This document shows positions 34,474-44,390 of a stretch of DNA of 64,000 bases, one piece after another; the stretch's first letter is position 1, and every line of letters starts with the position of its first letter. The DNA comes from Populus alba (taxonomy: Eukaryota > Streptophyta > Magnoliopsida > Malpighiales > Salicaceae). The stretch is from contig NC_133298.1 in assembly GCF_005239225.2 (NCBI RefSeq), positions 4,092,001 to 4,156,000 of the forward strand. Direction: 5' to 3'. Under the pieces are notes generated by a model. It did not search any database, was not told the origin of the DNA, and saw nothing but the letters and a program-made list of their open reading frames with translations. Made by a program: the position numbers and the translations under genes.

Positions 34474-34621
34474 AAGCTTAGACATAAATCAGTCCTTGAC
34501 GTTCTCTCTTGTATCAAGTTGTGGTAGTTCGAATTCGTTGCATAACACCTAGGGATTTTGCTTGCTGTATTTCTCTTCCACGCGCACGAACCCCAAAAGG
34601 TTGTCATAGATTAGGTTATTT

Positions 34622-34627
34622 AATAAA
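34622..34627 (+). terminator. Candidate polyadenylation signal of fructokinase
   Basis: AATAAA occurs about 150 bases after the fructokinase stop codon, a typical plant 3' UTR distance. Motif only. Confidence 0.4.
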
Positions 34628-36126
34628 ATCAATGACCTCAAATCTTGTCTCAACATGATCAGATGAACTGCAACTCTGTCCCGTGCTCGAGCTGTTTTGC
34701 ACACAGCAGCTATGGCCTCTAGATCACAAGCGTGACAGCTTTCATTTCTACCCATGTTTGTTATCATTGTTCCATCTGAACAATCCATGGCTCAAGACAT
34801 TCGGAAGATGGAGTAAATCTTCGAGCATGGCGATGGCCAAATAACCGAAAGTGATCAAGATCAAGAATATGCAAAAGCCTTTTTTTTAGGTCGTTTAATT
34901 TTTTTTTTTTTTTTTTAAATTTGAAGTTATTTTATTTATTTTAAATTAATATTTTTAGATATTTTAATGTAATTATATTAAAAATAAAAAAAATATTATT
35001 TTAATATATTTTAAAATAAAAAATACGTTAAAAAATAATCAACTCAATCACCCTTATCGTTCACATAAACTCCCAAAAATTGCTGCATCGCTTTCTCTTA
35101 CCTCACGTGCCATAATATGCATGGCACAAAGTCAAGGAGGTCCAGTATGACTCACGATTGATGTGGCTCGCATTACACATAATTAAATTTTCTGTCAAGT
35201 GCATTTTCACCCTCACAAATTCACCAATTTTCCACTTCAAACCTTATAGTTCAAGATTTTTCAAGATTTGTTTTTTTTTAACATCCACAAGAATCAATAG
35301 TTGAATACAAACTAAAAAAATATAAAAGAAAAGTACATGAACAGTCTATAAGCTTCGGCTACTCAATCTAGCACCACAACATCCTTCTCATAACAAGAAC
35401 CTAATATAAATACAAGAATGACATTGAGCAATTTTCTTTACTTCTAACAAAGAATGGATTTTTAAATCAAATTCTAACACCCCAGTAGATAAATGAAAAG
35501 GGTAGGGGGAGAAAAATACAAAAAAAAAAAAAAAAACTTGAGATTTATTCCATGAATAAAAACAAAAAAAAAGAAAGATAAACTTCAAGAAAGTTAATGA
35601 AACCCTAGAAAAAGAAGTTTTCTATATAACCTAATTGAATATGATCAAAACCAAATATTAAATATATATTAAACATTTTTTTAATTTTAACGAATACACA
35701 AATGCCACATGGACAACAAATAAAAAATGTTGAATATATCACTAACCTTCCATCATTTGACAATTTATAATTTTTCGTGCGATGAAATTAGTGATTTAGA
35801 ATACTATTTTAACAACAACAAAAAAATAAAATTTTAAAGTACTAGAAGTGTAACATTCTAGATCTGAGGACCAAAATTAAACTTTGTCCTTGGAACGTTT
35901 TTAGCAACTTGGGGACGGAGACTCCCACGGCATTATTTCAAACCGATTTCCAACCCGAAATATCGGCCACCGAAACACTCTCCCTAAATAATTAAAAAAA
36001 GGCAAATAGCAGAAATAAATCATTGATTTTTTTTTTTTCGGTTCAGAGTTTGTTTAATTGATAATTACTCGAATTTTTTGGTGAGAAATCACACATTACT
36101 TCCCAAAGAGAAACAGAAAGAAAGAA
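34628..36126. other. Intergenic, upstream of coiled-coil gene
   Basis: AT-rich DNA with a degenerate MITE-like copy at about 34885-35040 (interior AAAAATATTATTTTAATATA and tail AAAATACGTTAAAAAATAAT). The last 250 bases are less AT-rich and probably hold the promoter of the 36127 gene. No TATA box is clear and no gene is seen. Confidence 0.4.
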
Positions 36127-39100
36127 ATGTCGTCTTCTACTAATCCGTCGACGATGTTTAAACCGGAGATCGGACCTGACGGTCTTCCTCGAGAAGCTCC
36201 GGTCATTGCCTACACAGAGAAGGTATCTCTCCTTACCTCTGTCTTTTGATAATTATTAGAATTTATCTATCGAGTATTCGAATGTGAATAATTCTGATTA
36301 TTTATTTATTTTTTAATGATAGATAATCGAAGAAGAGCAACTTCAATTAAGGAAGTAAGTTTTACATTTCTCGTTTATTTAGATCTGTAATTATCTTTTG
36401 ATAATGAGAAAATGTAGTGGCCTTAATGTGTTTATTAGTGTTTTAATCTGTTTCTGAGAAAAAATTAGAAAAAAAATTATTTGATGTAGTCTGTTTTGAT
36501 TATCGGATTCGAGAAAATTAGTTGCTGTTGTTGTTTACTAAGTGTAGTAGAATTTATTTATTTTATGAAATTTGAAAAAAAAGAGTAAGTTATTAGAATT
36601 TTATTTATGAATTTTTTTGGTACTTTTTATTTTTTAATCTGTTTCTGAGAAAGAAAAGGATTAGAAGAAAAAAATTTAATTTGGTGAAGCCTGTTTTGAT
36701 GATTGGATTCGAGAAAATTAGTTGTTGTTCACTAAGTTTAGTAGAATTTAATTCTTTTAAGAATTTTGAAAGGAGAAAAGTTAGTTATTAGAATTTTATT
36801 TATGAATTTGTTTGGTAATTTTTGTGTTAGATATATTGAGGAAAATTATTCGAAGATTCGTGATGTAGAGCGAGAGCTAGGGAATCTTACGTTAGAGATG
36901 AAACTAACAGCTGGACCTAAGAAAGCAGGTTGGTATGTATGTTTCCATATAGTCGTTTTTATGCTTGTTTATAGTAATTTTGCTGACTTTGATGTTGGTT
37001 TTGTGGATGGTGGTGTGTGGATGAAATTAAGCGCTTGAACATCTGAGGAAGAAGATAGAAATGTCAACAGAAAGAATTCGTGTTGCTAAGTTGAAGGAAG
37101 AAGAAGCACGGAAGGTTTGCTGCTTTTCATGGCGAGAACTCAGTAGTTTTTATTGATGATAATAATAATAGTTGCATTTGAATGATTTAGTACAAAGTGG
37201 ATAGCATGATTTCCGGATGCCAAAAATGGATTGTTGATGTGTTTGGTAGAATGTAATGTTGGGTGATGGAAGAATAAAGTGATAACTGGTTCCTTCTTCA
37301 GTTGCACTCCACTGTGTTCTGCATATTTTCTTCTTTCATTGCATTGCCTTTTTCAACCAAATTTAGCCTCAATTATTTGGAACGAAGAAACCTATACATT
37401 AAAGTAGAGGAAACTGTAAGATTAGAACTGGTCTAGCATGTCCATATTATCTTGAACACGACTGATAAAATGGGATAAAGTTTTTAGCTAAGAACTCAAT
37501 GTTGAACAATGATAGGGCTATACATATCTACGCTTTTTGGTTGTGGGTGAAGACACCGCAACCACACATGCACCAAATCTTTTTTGTTTTGTTTTTGTTT
37601 TTATGGACAGATGAATATTAATTTGATGTGGAAATTAGATATTACAAAAAAAGAATAAGGTACCTTCCAATATAAGTACAGCAAAAGAAGAAAATGAAAA
37701 CACCTTCTGCCTTCAGCCCCTTCAAACATGCACTGAACTCCATGAAAAAGGCCAAAGAAAAGAGAAAAAAATCAAAGGTCATTTCTGTTTTGCTAAATGA
37801 AGAGGTGCTCTTTAAGCACTAGTTTCTGTTGCTTTTGGTATCATTGGATGATATTGATTGCCCTGAGATGGAAATGTACTATTTGGCTCATGATTTTCTT
37901 GCTGCACACAATGGCAGTTTGTTAGATATTTTGTTGTTAATACATTAATGTTGTTGATAAATTGAATAAATCAAAGGTCATTTCTGTTTTGCTAAATGAA
38001 GAGGTGCTCTTTAAGCACTAGTTTCTGTTGATTTTGGAATCATCGATTGCCCTGAGATGGAAATGTACTATTTGGCTCATGATTTTCTTTCTGCACACAA
38101 TGGGAGTTTGTTAGATATTTTGTTGTTGATACATTAATGTTGTTGATAAATTGAATTTCCTTTTTCCTTTTTCATTTGATATGATGTGGATGTTATTGGC
38201 TGTCTCCAGGCCTTGGAAGCAGCAACAAAAGTTGTGAAGGAAGAGGAAGAAATTAAGCAGAAGTTGTGCGAAGACTTAAATCAGCTGGTAAGGATCTTCT
38301 CTAAATGAAGATGTGAATTTTGCTACTCCTTAACGTTTGTTGGGTTTTCTCAATTCAATTTAATATATTGAGCAGGTTCAAGAAAGCAGTCACTCTCAGT
38401 TTTCTAGACTTGAAGAATTAAAAAGACGTCTGGAAGCGTTAAACCCGAGTAGAGCATCTATGTCTCCTCCTCCTCAGGTAAGCACTCTTTTTATCTTTTT
38501 ATATATGGATACATGTAGTGAGTTGCTTGGACAACACTCTCATGGCCTACAGTCACATGGATTTTTCATGGTCATGGGTCACCCACTGCACTTTCTTTAG
38601 GAGTGCATGTGTAAAAAGGTTATTGTTATTTTCTTAGTGTAGAAGATGACATTAAACAGGCTTAGAAACAGCATCCAATACTGGCGATTTGGAAATTTGT
38701 ATTTAGACATATGCACAGGAACTCAATTGAGACATATTTTAGGCTTTGAAATTGTTTTGAACTGCACTAAAATGAAAATTTTATTTTATAACACCTGGTG
38801 TGCTCTGAAAGTGACTACCCTTAAGGAGGCTAATGTTCTAGAATGTTTCATGTACTGTCATGATTTGGCTGCATTTCTCGTGTCCATTGCATCAAGCTAT
38901 TCCCCTGTGTGCTAGTATAGGCATATACTGATATACATATTGCATTTCAGTAGAGAAATTGTTGAAAGTTTGCACTTGTGGTCATCCACAGGATGCAAAA
39001 CCAATGGGACCTGCATCAAACAGCCCCGCTCAAGATGCCTCAATTCCACTTTCAACAGCTCCTGATGCTGGAGTCGCTGAAATTGCACATAAGCAAGCAA

Positions 39101-39285
39101 ATGGGGGAAACGTCCAAGTCACAAATGGGAAAAATCAACAGCCTAATGTTGAGGGATTAGGAAGAGGAAAGAAAAAGGTCCATTTCGAAGGAAGGGGAAG
39201 GGGAATTGGGGCTGTTCCCAAGGGTAGAGGACCTGCCCAACCTGGCTGGACAGGGGCAGGATTTGATGTAGATGGTAGAAGTTAG
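36127..39285 (+). CDS. Coiled-coil protein of unassigned function (7 exons, 260 aa)
   Basis: Coding exons: 36127-36222, 36323-36354, 36831-36928, 37032-37114, 38210-38287, 38376-38477, 38992-39285, total 783 nt, in frame throughout with GT-AG junctions. Residues 10-32 (MFKPEIGPDGLPREAPVIAY...) form a conserved-looking, proline-containing N-terminus. Residues about 30-155 are rich in E, K, L and R with heptad-like spacing (EEEQLQLRKYIEENYSKIR, RRLEALNP) and should form a long coiled coil. The C-terminal 97 residues are low complexity and end with RG-rich text (GRGKKKVHFEGRGRGIGAV), as in RNA-binding or arginine-methylated tails. No catalytic domain, signal peptide or membrane segment is seen. 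The coiled coil is broadly reminiscent of plant golgin-like (RAB6-interacting golgin) proteins, but I cannot assign it. Introns 2 and 4 each contain a tandem duplication. Confidence 0.85.
36440..36815. repeat. Imperfect tandem duplication (about 190 bp) in intron 2
   Basis: Copy 1 (about 36440-36621) and copy 2 (about 36632-36815) share TTAATCTGTTTCTGAGAAA, GGATTCGAGAAAATTAGTTG and TTATTAGAATTTTATTTATG in the same order. Divergence by several substitutions and small indels suggests an older event. Confidence 0.85.
37771..38158. repeat. Tandem duplication (period about 199 bp) in intron 4
   Basis: The unit starting ATCAAAGGTCATTTCTGTTT occurs at 37771 and again at 37970. Both contain AAGAGGTGCTCTTTAAGCAC and ATGGAAATGTACTATTTGGC and end with GTTGTTGATAAATTGAAT. 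Identity is high, so the event is younger than the intron 2 duplication. The copies lie just upstream of exon 5. Confidence 0.9.
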
Positions 39286-39469
39286 AATCAAGATTTCATG
39301 CCCTCCTCCTACACAGAAACTGTGAGACAAGCACTTCTACTTTGCTCTACCGAGAATATTCTTTATTCCATATATGCTGGTTGGTTTTTCTCACTGTATT
39401 TATTAAATTGGATATAGCTTGTTGATATAGATAATTCAATCTGACTTTGTGAACTTCACATTGCTACTT

Positions 39470-39860
39470 AACCCTTGCCATCTATTCATCCTTCAAGGAA
39501 GTATGATTCAAGAATATTTCTTATTCCTCGCTTTTCAACTGGCCAAAGCTGTGAACTGAAACTCTAGACTCTCCTTTTCCTTTGGCATGTAGGTTAATAT
39601 TTTCTGCCCATGTATTCTCTCACCTGTCCATAATCTGTTGATATAGAAGTGTTATTTGATCTGACTTGCCACCATTGCTTCATTTGGGTCACACATAGGG
39701 TCCTTCAATATTGTTTTCCCATGTAAAACAAACATTTCCCCATCCTCACTTTTCAACTGGCCATAGCTGTAAGCTGAAATCTCTACACTCTTCCATTCTC
39801 TTCATATGTCGCTAGTTTTCTACCCCGTGTATTTTTTCACTTGTCCTCATCTCTTATTGG
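39470..39860. repeat. Two tandem units of a 218-bp repeat downstream of the coiled-coil gene
   Basis: TTTCAACTGGCC begins at 39533 and again at 39751. Around both lie matching blocks: the upstream CTTCAA, downstream AGCTGTRARCTGAAA, then ATGTATTCTCTCACCTGTCC / CGTGTATTTTTTCACTTGTC. A third unit occurs at 51416-51740 on the far side of the transposon-rich block. Confidence 0.75.
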
Positions 39861-39869
39861 TCCGGCCAG

Positions 39870-40423
39870 TCCAAGAAGAAAAAATATAAAAGAAGATATG
39901 TTGGGCTGATATCGACACACACTTTTTTAGGCCAATGTCGGTCTAATCTCTTTTGGGTTGAATCTCGGTCCAATTGGGCTCAACCCTATATATTATTATA
40001 ATATAATATAATATAATATATTATTATATATTAAAATAAAAAAAGCAGACCAAAAATCCATTTAAAATTTGTGATTTTCTCGTGTATTTTTTATTATTTT
40101 TATTTAATATTGGTTTGTATTTTTATACCGTAAAGATACAAATCTGGCATTAAAATATCTGATTTTATCTGAAATGTTAAAAAAATATATAGAAAAAAAG
40201 AATTTTTTTTTTTCATGCATATAGTCAAGTTTCTCAATCTTATAAGAAATTTTCATATCATATTTTTATATAATAAAAAATTTTAAAAAATATTTATTAG
40301 CATACATTTTAAGTGTTAATAATTATTTTATTAAAGTCATGATAATTAGACTAATATTTCGAAAACATTAAAATATATATATCTATATATATATATATTT
40401 AATATATAATATTATGAATTTAT
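39870..40423. mobile_element. LTR-like fragment
   Basis: Text around 40090-40200 (TTGGTTTGTATTTTTATACC, GTAAAGATACAAATCTGGCA, TTATCTGAAATGTTAAAAAA) parallels 46610-46690 inside the LTR at 44858-47641. It appears to be a degenerate piece of the same family. Boundaries are uncertain, and TA-rich simple sequence occupies 39990-40030 and 40370-40420. Confidence 0.4.
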
Positions 40424-40977
40424 ATATAAAATGTATTTTTAATATTAAATAAGAGTTATTTTTTTTTTATTAAAATTAGAATAGTTAAGTTTGGCTCAAG
40501 ATTAGGATTTTTTTAAAAAATAATAATTATTTTTATTTTCAATTCTATTTCTAGCATCTAGGCTGAGGGGAGGATTTGTTTTTTTAAATAATTATTTTTA
40601 TTTTTAATTGTATTTCTAGCACGTGGCTGAGGGGCCCCAGAGGAAAAAACGTCATTGTCAATTTGTCACGTTAGTCATAGGATAAGTTGCGGAGTATGCT
40701 TTTCTATAAATCCACCTCTTGCTGGAGGAAGGAAAAATCAACTTACAAGGAAAAAAAAGAAAAGAAAAGAAAAAAAAAGAACCATCATCTTACCTGCGCC
40801 TAAGATGAGGAGCAACATGGATACAATGAGTTTATACATAAAATATATTTTTAATATTAAATAAGAGTTATTTTTTTTATTAAAATTAAAATAGTTAAGT
40901 TTGGTTCAATAAGATTAGGATTTTTTTTTAACTATTTTTTTTTATTTTTAATTCTATTTTTAGCATCTAGGTCAGTG
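40424..40977 (+). repeat. Direct-repeat pair enclosing a promoter fragment of the palindrome gene
   Basis: A block starting near 40424 (ATGTATTTTTAATATTAAAT, AGAATAGTTAAGTTTGGCTC, TTTCTAGCATCTAGG) recurs at about 40840-40972. Between them, 40611-40835 repeats the leader of the palindrome arms: GTGGCTGAGGGGCCC, CTATAAATCCACCTCTTGCT, CTGCGCCTAAGATGAGGAGC. The copy stops after the codons for MRSNMDT. It is therefore a third, truncated direct copy of that unit. Confidence 0.75.
40704..40713 (+). promoter_or_regulatory. TATA-like box of truncated unit
   Basis: CTATAAATCC matches exactly the TATA-like box in both arms of the inverted repeat (41838-41848 and 44381-44390). The downstream reading frame is broken off, so it probably drives nothing useful. 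Confidence 0.4.
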
Positions 40978-41135
40978 TTTTAAAACCTGGACCGGCCCGG
41001 CGGGCCGACCCGGGACCCGGCCGACCTGGGCTTGGGACCAATCCGGGTTGAGGCAAAAACTTGCTCGGGAATTGGCCTGGAAAAACACGGTCGACCCGGC
41101 ACCCGATTCACCCGGCCAAACCCGGGTGAGACCCA
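40978..41135. mobile_element. GC-rich repeat island, probable transposon fragment
   Basis: It starts TGTTTTAAAACCTGGACCGG and continues with runs such as GGCCCGGCGGGCCGACCCGG, strongly GC-rich within DNA that is otherwise mostly A and T. Phrases like GACCCGGCACCCGATTCACC and CCGGCCAAACCCGGGTGAGA are typical of a widespread plant non-autonomous repeat. No coding capacity is seen and ends are uncertain. Confidence 0.5.
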
Positions 41136-41419
41136 TTCAATTTTATTTATTATTTTCACTATCATTAAACGATGTTTTTTTACTATCTAAAATGCCAAAC
41201 CGTTGAAGATTGAAAACAGAAAAAAAACGAAGCAATAAACCTAATTAATGTTACTCTTTGTCTTTGAAAAAAAAGTTTGAATCTCCCACCCGATGCGGCA
41301 TTACACTGCCATCAACATGCTACCTCATGATCCCCCGTCATAGTATCTTTACTGTCACAACCACTGTTACTGGTCTATCACCTTCTAGATTTGCCACCGT
41401 AACCATTTCTTACATACTG

Positions 41420-41504
<85 letters not shown>

Positions 41505-41758
41505 ACAATAGGCATTTCGTTTGCTGTTCCTTATGATTCACAACCCATGTTTGTTATTATTATTACAATTATTATTAAGAATTGAAAGCAGGGGAAAGAG
41601 AAAGAAAGACTTACCTGGAGCTGCTACTTAAAGACGAAGGCAATGGTGATGGAGGGCTGGCTAACCAATGTTACTTTCTTCCCCTCTACTTCTGTTTTTC
41701 TAGGCTGAGGGGCCCAAGCGGATTTTTTTAATAAAATAATTACTTTTATTTTTAATTG
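41136..41758. other. Non-coding stretch with (TA)n microsatellite at 41420-41500
   Basis: About 80 bases of alternating TA with one phase break at 41467. The flank at 41590-41690 (GACTTACCTGGAGCTGCTAC ... GACGAAGGCAATGG) resembles 50350-50390 (AACTTACCTGGTAGCTAGAG ... GCGAAGGCGTGCGG), so it is probably LTR-derived. No gene is seen. Confidence 0.5.
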
Positions 41759-41837
41759 TATTTCTAGCATCGTGGCTGAGGGGCCCAAGAGGAAAAAAGG
41801 TCACGTTAGTCATCGGATAAGTTGCGGATGATTCCTG

Positions 41838-41848
41838 TCTATAAATCC
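41838..41848 (+). promoter_or_regulatory. TATA-like box, left arm unit
   Basis: TCTATAAATCC lies 97 bases before the first of four ATG codons in the 80-bp array. The same box is conserved in the right arm and in the truncated copy at 40704. Confidence 0.45.
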
Positions 41849-41934
41849 ACCTCTTGCTGGAGGAAGGAAATATCGACTTACAAGGAAAAAAAAGAAAAGA
41901 AAAAAAAAGAGCCATCATCTTTCCTGCGCCTAAG

Positions 41935-42252
41935 ATGAGGAGCAACATCGATACAAAACAAGCTGCTCAAAGGTCCTCGAAAAAGAAGAAGTCATCATCT
42001 TACCTGCGCCTAAGATGAGGAGCAACATGGATACAAAACAAGCTGCGCAAAGGTCCTCGAAAAAAAAGAAGTCATCATCTTACCTGCGCCTAAGATGAGG
42101 AGCAACATGGATACAAAACAAGCTGCGCAAAGGTCCTCGAAAAAAAAGAAGTCATCATCTTACCTGCGCCTAAGATGAGGAGCAACATGGATACAAAACA
42201 AGCTGCTCAAAGGTCCTCTCTCGAAGCGCTTCAAAGGAGGAGTCTGGTATAA
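41935..42252 (+). repeat. 4 x 80-bp tandem array of ATGA-overlapping small ORFs
   Basis: ATG codons sit at 41935, 42015, 42095 and 42175, exactly 80 bases apart. The first three open 27-codon frames (MRSN[I/M]DTKQAAQRSSKKKK..., ending YLRLR). Each TGA stop overlaps the next ATG as ATGA. The fourth unit diverges after QRSS and reads LEALQRRSLV before a stop or a possible splice donor. The right arm has only one unit (44293 to 44216, minus strand), so the array grew after the inverted repeat formed. Confidence 0.9.
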
Positions 42253-42979
42253 TATATATATACATGCGCACAATACTAGCTAGAAATGCCGTTATCAATT
42301 AATGGCGTTGCAGTGGAAATTCCTTCTATCGTTGTTAATTGTTTTCTTGGCTTCCTTCTGTCTATGCACTAAATTATCAGCGGGTGACTGTTTTTTCTTT
42401 CCATCTTTTTTTACTCTTTGAAATTCTAACGTATGTAATTTATTAACAGTGCAACAGAAACGGAAAAAAAGTGACAAAAAATTAAGTAGGGGCATCAAAA
42501 AGATAAGAGCTGACATGGTTGAGAACAGCGAGGGTCAAAAACGCGTAAGGGAGGGTCAAATGGAAGTAAGGGAAAGATTTCAGGAAATAAGTAAAGAGGC
42601 TGCCAAACTTAAAGAGAAAACTAGTCAAATCTCCAAGCAGAGTGCTGCAAATCATCTCAGGCTTGATCTCATGTTTCCATCATGGTCGGATTCCGATACA
42701 TCATTCTCAGGATGTTTCCAGGAAACACTTCAGCAGGAAGGATCTCAGCCACTGATCATTCTCTGCTCTTGCTTTTACGATCTGAAACATGAGATCAAGC
42801 CTGAGTTGATTTGCAGCACTCTGCTTGGAGATTTGACTAGTTTCCTCTTTAAGTTTGGCAGCCTCTTTACTTATTTCCTGAAATCTTTCCCTCACTTCCA
42901 TTTGACCTTTCCTTACGCGTTTTTGACCCTCGCTAATCTCAACCATGTCAGCTCTTATTTTTTTGATGCCCCTACTTAA
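42175..42979 (+). CDS. Possible two-exon coiled-coil gene in left arm (hypothetical)
   Basis: A tentative model joins 42175-42246 with 42458-42979, giving 197 codons across a GT-AG intron of 211 bases (donor CTG|GTATAA, acceptor CAACAG|AAACGG). Exon 1 would encode MRSNMDTKQAAQRSSLEALQ and on to RRSL. Exon 2 starts KRKKSDKKLSRGIKKIRADM and continues with a charged coiled coil (GQMEVRERFQEISKEAAKLK, SQISKQSAANHLRLDLMF). From about 42680 the frame runs through the loop into antisense of the right arm, so the natural C-terminus is lost. Three similar small ORFs precede it and would act as upstream ORFs. I recognise no family. Expression is unknown, so this could equally be a decayed fragment. Confidence 0.3.
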
Positions 42980-44293
42980 TTTTTTGTCACGTTTTTTTCC
43001 GTTTCTGTTTGCACTGTTCATAAATTACATACGTTAGAATTTCAAAGAGTAAAAAAAGATGGAAAGAAAAAACAGTCACCCGCTGATAATTTAGTGCATA
43101 GACAGAAGGAAGCCAAGAAAACAATTAACAACGATAGAAGGAATTTCCACTGCAACGCCATTAATTGAGAACGGCATTTCTAGCTAGTATTGTGCGCAAT
43201 GGCGGAGGCATGTTAAAGATTTGTACGGGTTATAGTTGAAGTCAAGATTTTAATAATATTTTTTAATTAATTGTATGTAAAAAATAATTCATGATTTTTT
43301 ATTGAATTATCAAAAAATTCTGAAAATTTACGTGAAACCTTCTAATATCATTATTTAGCTTGGGTTAATATTTTAGGTTTTTCGGAGAAATTCAGAAATT
43401 TGATGAAAAATTATAATTAGACCAGTTTTATATTATTGGGTTTAATTTTCAATCCGACCATCAGATTGAGCTGAAATTTTACGAGAGATCTTAAAATATA
43501 TTAAATAAAATATGGTTAAAAAATTTAGGATGAATGGAGTTTGATAATGCTAACAAAAAAAATCGTTAAATAAAAACAAAACGACTCATTAAGGGTAAAA
43601 ATAATTATTTATCATTAAAAACTAAAAATACATAAGCTCTTCCTTCCTTTTATATATTGCCGACTGGGCAGAAAAAGAATAGAAAAAGAAAGAAAAGAAA
43701 AGGAGAGATAAAAGTAAGGGAAAAATATAAAAAAAATTCCAAGAAAAAAAGAAAAGAAAAGTGAGAGAATAATCTTGTAAACTTACAAAGTCCAACTTAT
43801 AAAATACTAATATAAGAAAGAATCAAGTGAAGGAAGGAGGAATTGAGAGAGGAAAAAAAGTTTAATTACTTTATTTTCTAGTTGACATGAGATTGTTATT
43901 TTTTATCCCGGTTAAGGGATTGTTATAATATCGATTCAGATTCAATTATAGATGAATTATATTTTATAAAATATTGAAGGATGTAACTTTAATAGTGTGT
44001 TTATTTTTTACTTTCACTTCAATTTTATGTATTTTTAAATTTTTTTTTTAATATTTTAGGTAATGTATTTATATTAAAATTTTATTATTAACTTTAAAAA
44101 TTCATGTACATAAATTAATAATTAATTATAAAAAAATTATATATTTATTTAATAGCTTAGAATAGAAAAAATTACTGGCTCCACCGTTGACTGTGAGCAT
44201 GTATATATTATACGGTTATACCAAACTCCTCCTTTGAAGCGCTTCGAGAGAGGACCTTTCCGCAACTTGTTTTGTATCCATGTTGCTCCTCAT
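42707..44293 (-). pseudogene. Right-arm copy of the coiled-coil gene, interrupted and frameshifted
   Basis: On the minus strand, ATG at 44293 opens 25 codons (MRSNMDTKQVAERSSLEALQ and on), as in the left arm. A 993-bp insertion then splits the intron region. The second exon region (43021 to 42707) encodes GIKKIRADMVEISEGQKRVR, SQISKQSAANQLRLDLMFQI and ends KCFLETS. One extra base at the AAAAAAACGTGAC site, relative to the left arm, puts the splice model used there out of frame. Its C-terminus runs through the loop, so the loop belongs to this copy. The right copy keeps the more natural end; the left copy keeps the intact start. Confidence 0.5.
43199..44191. mobile_element. hAT-like insertion splitting the right arm
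   Basis: Comparison with the left arm shows extra DNA here. Flanks are TGTGCGCA (43191-43198) and TGTGAGCA (44192-44199), a 7/8 duplicated target. Near the ends lie inverted CAATGGCGGAGGC (43197-43209) and GGCTCCACCGTTG (44177-44189), matching at 10 of 13 positions. An 8-bp duplication with short inverted ends fits the hAT superfamily. The interior is AT-rich with no coding frame, so it is non-autonomous. Exact ends are ambiguous by 2 bases. Confidence 0.6.
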
Positions 44294-44380
44294 CTTAGGC
44301 GCAGGTAAGATGATGGCTCTTTTTTTTTTTTTTTTTTTTTTTTACTTGCAAGTTGATTTTTCCTTCCTCCAGCATGAGGT

Positions 44381-44390
44381 GGATTTATAG
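44381..44390 (-). promoter_or_regulatory. TATA-like box, right arm unit
   Basis: The minus strand reads CTATAAATCC, 88 bases before the ATG at 44293, conserved with the left arm. The two units therefore face each other. Confidence 0.4.

Noticed and set aside
41258..41536. Open frame with IYIYIY tract
   Set aside because: Translation of a TA microsatellite.
42707..43021. Treating the minus-strand coiled-coil frame as a separate gene from the plus-strand one
   Set aside because: It is the mirror copy in the inverted repeat, and overlap of the two open frames is a result of the palindrome. It is reported as a damaged copy.
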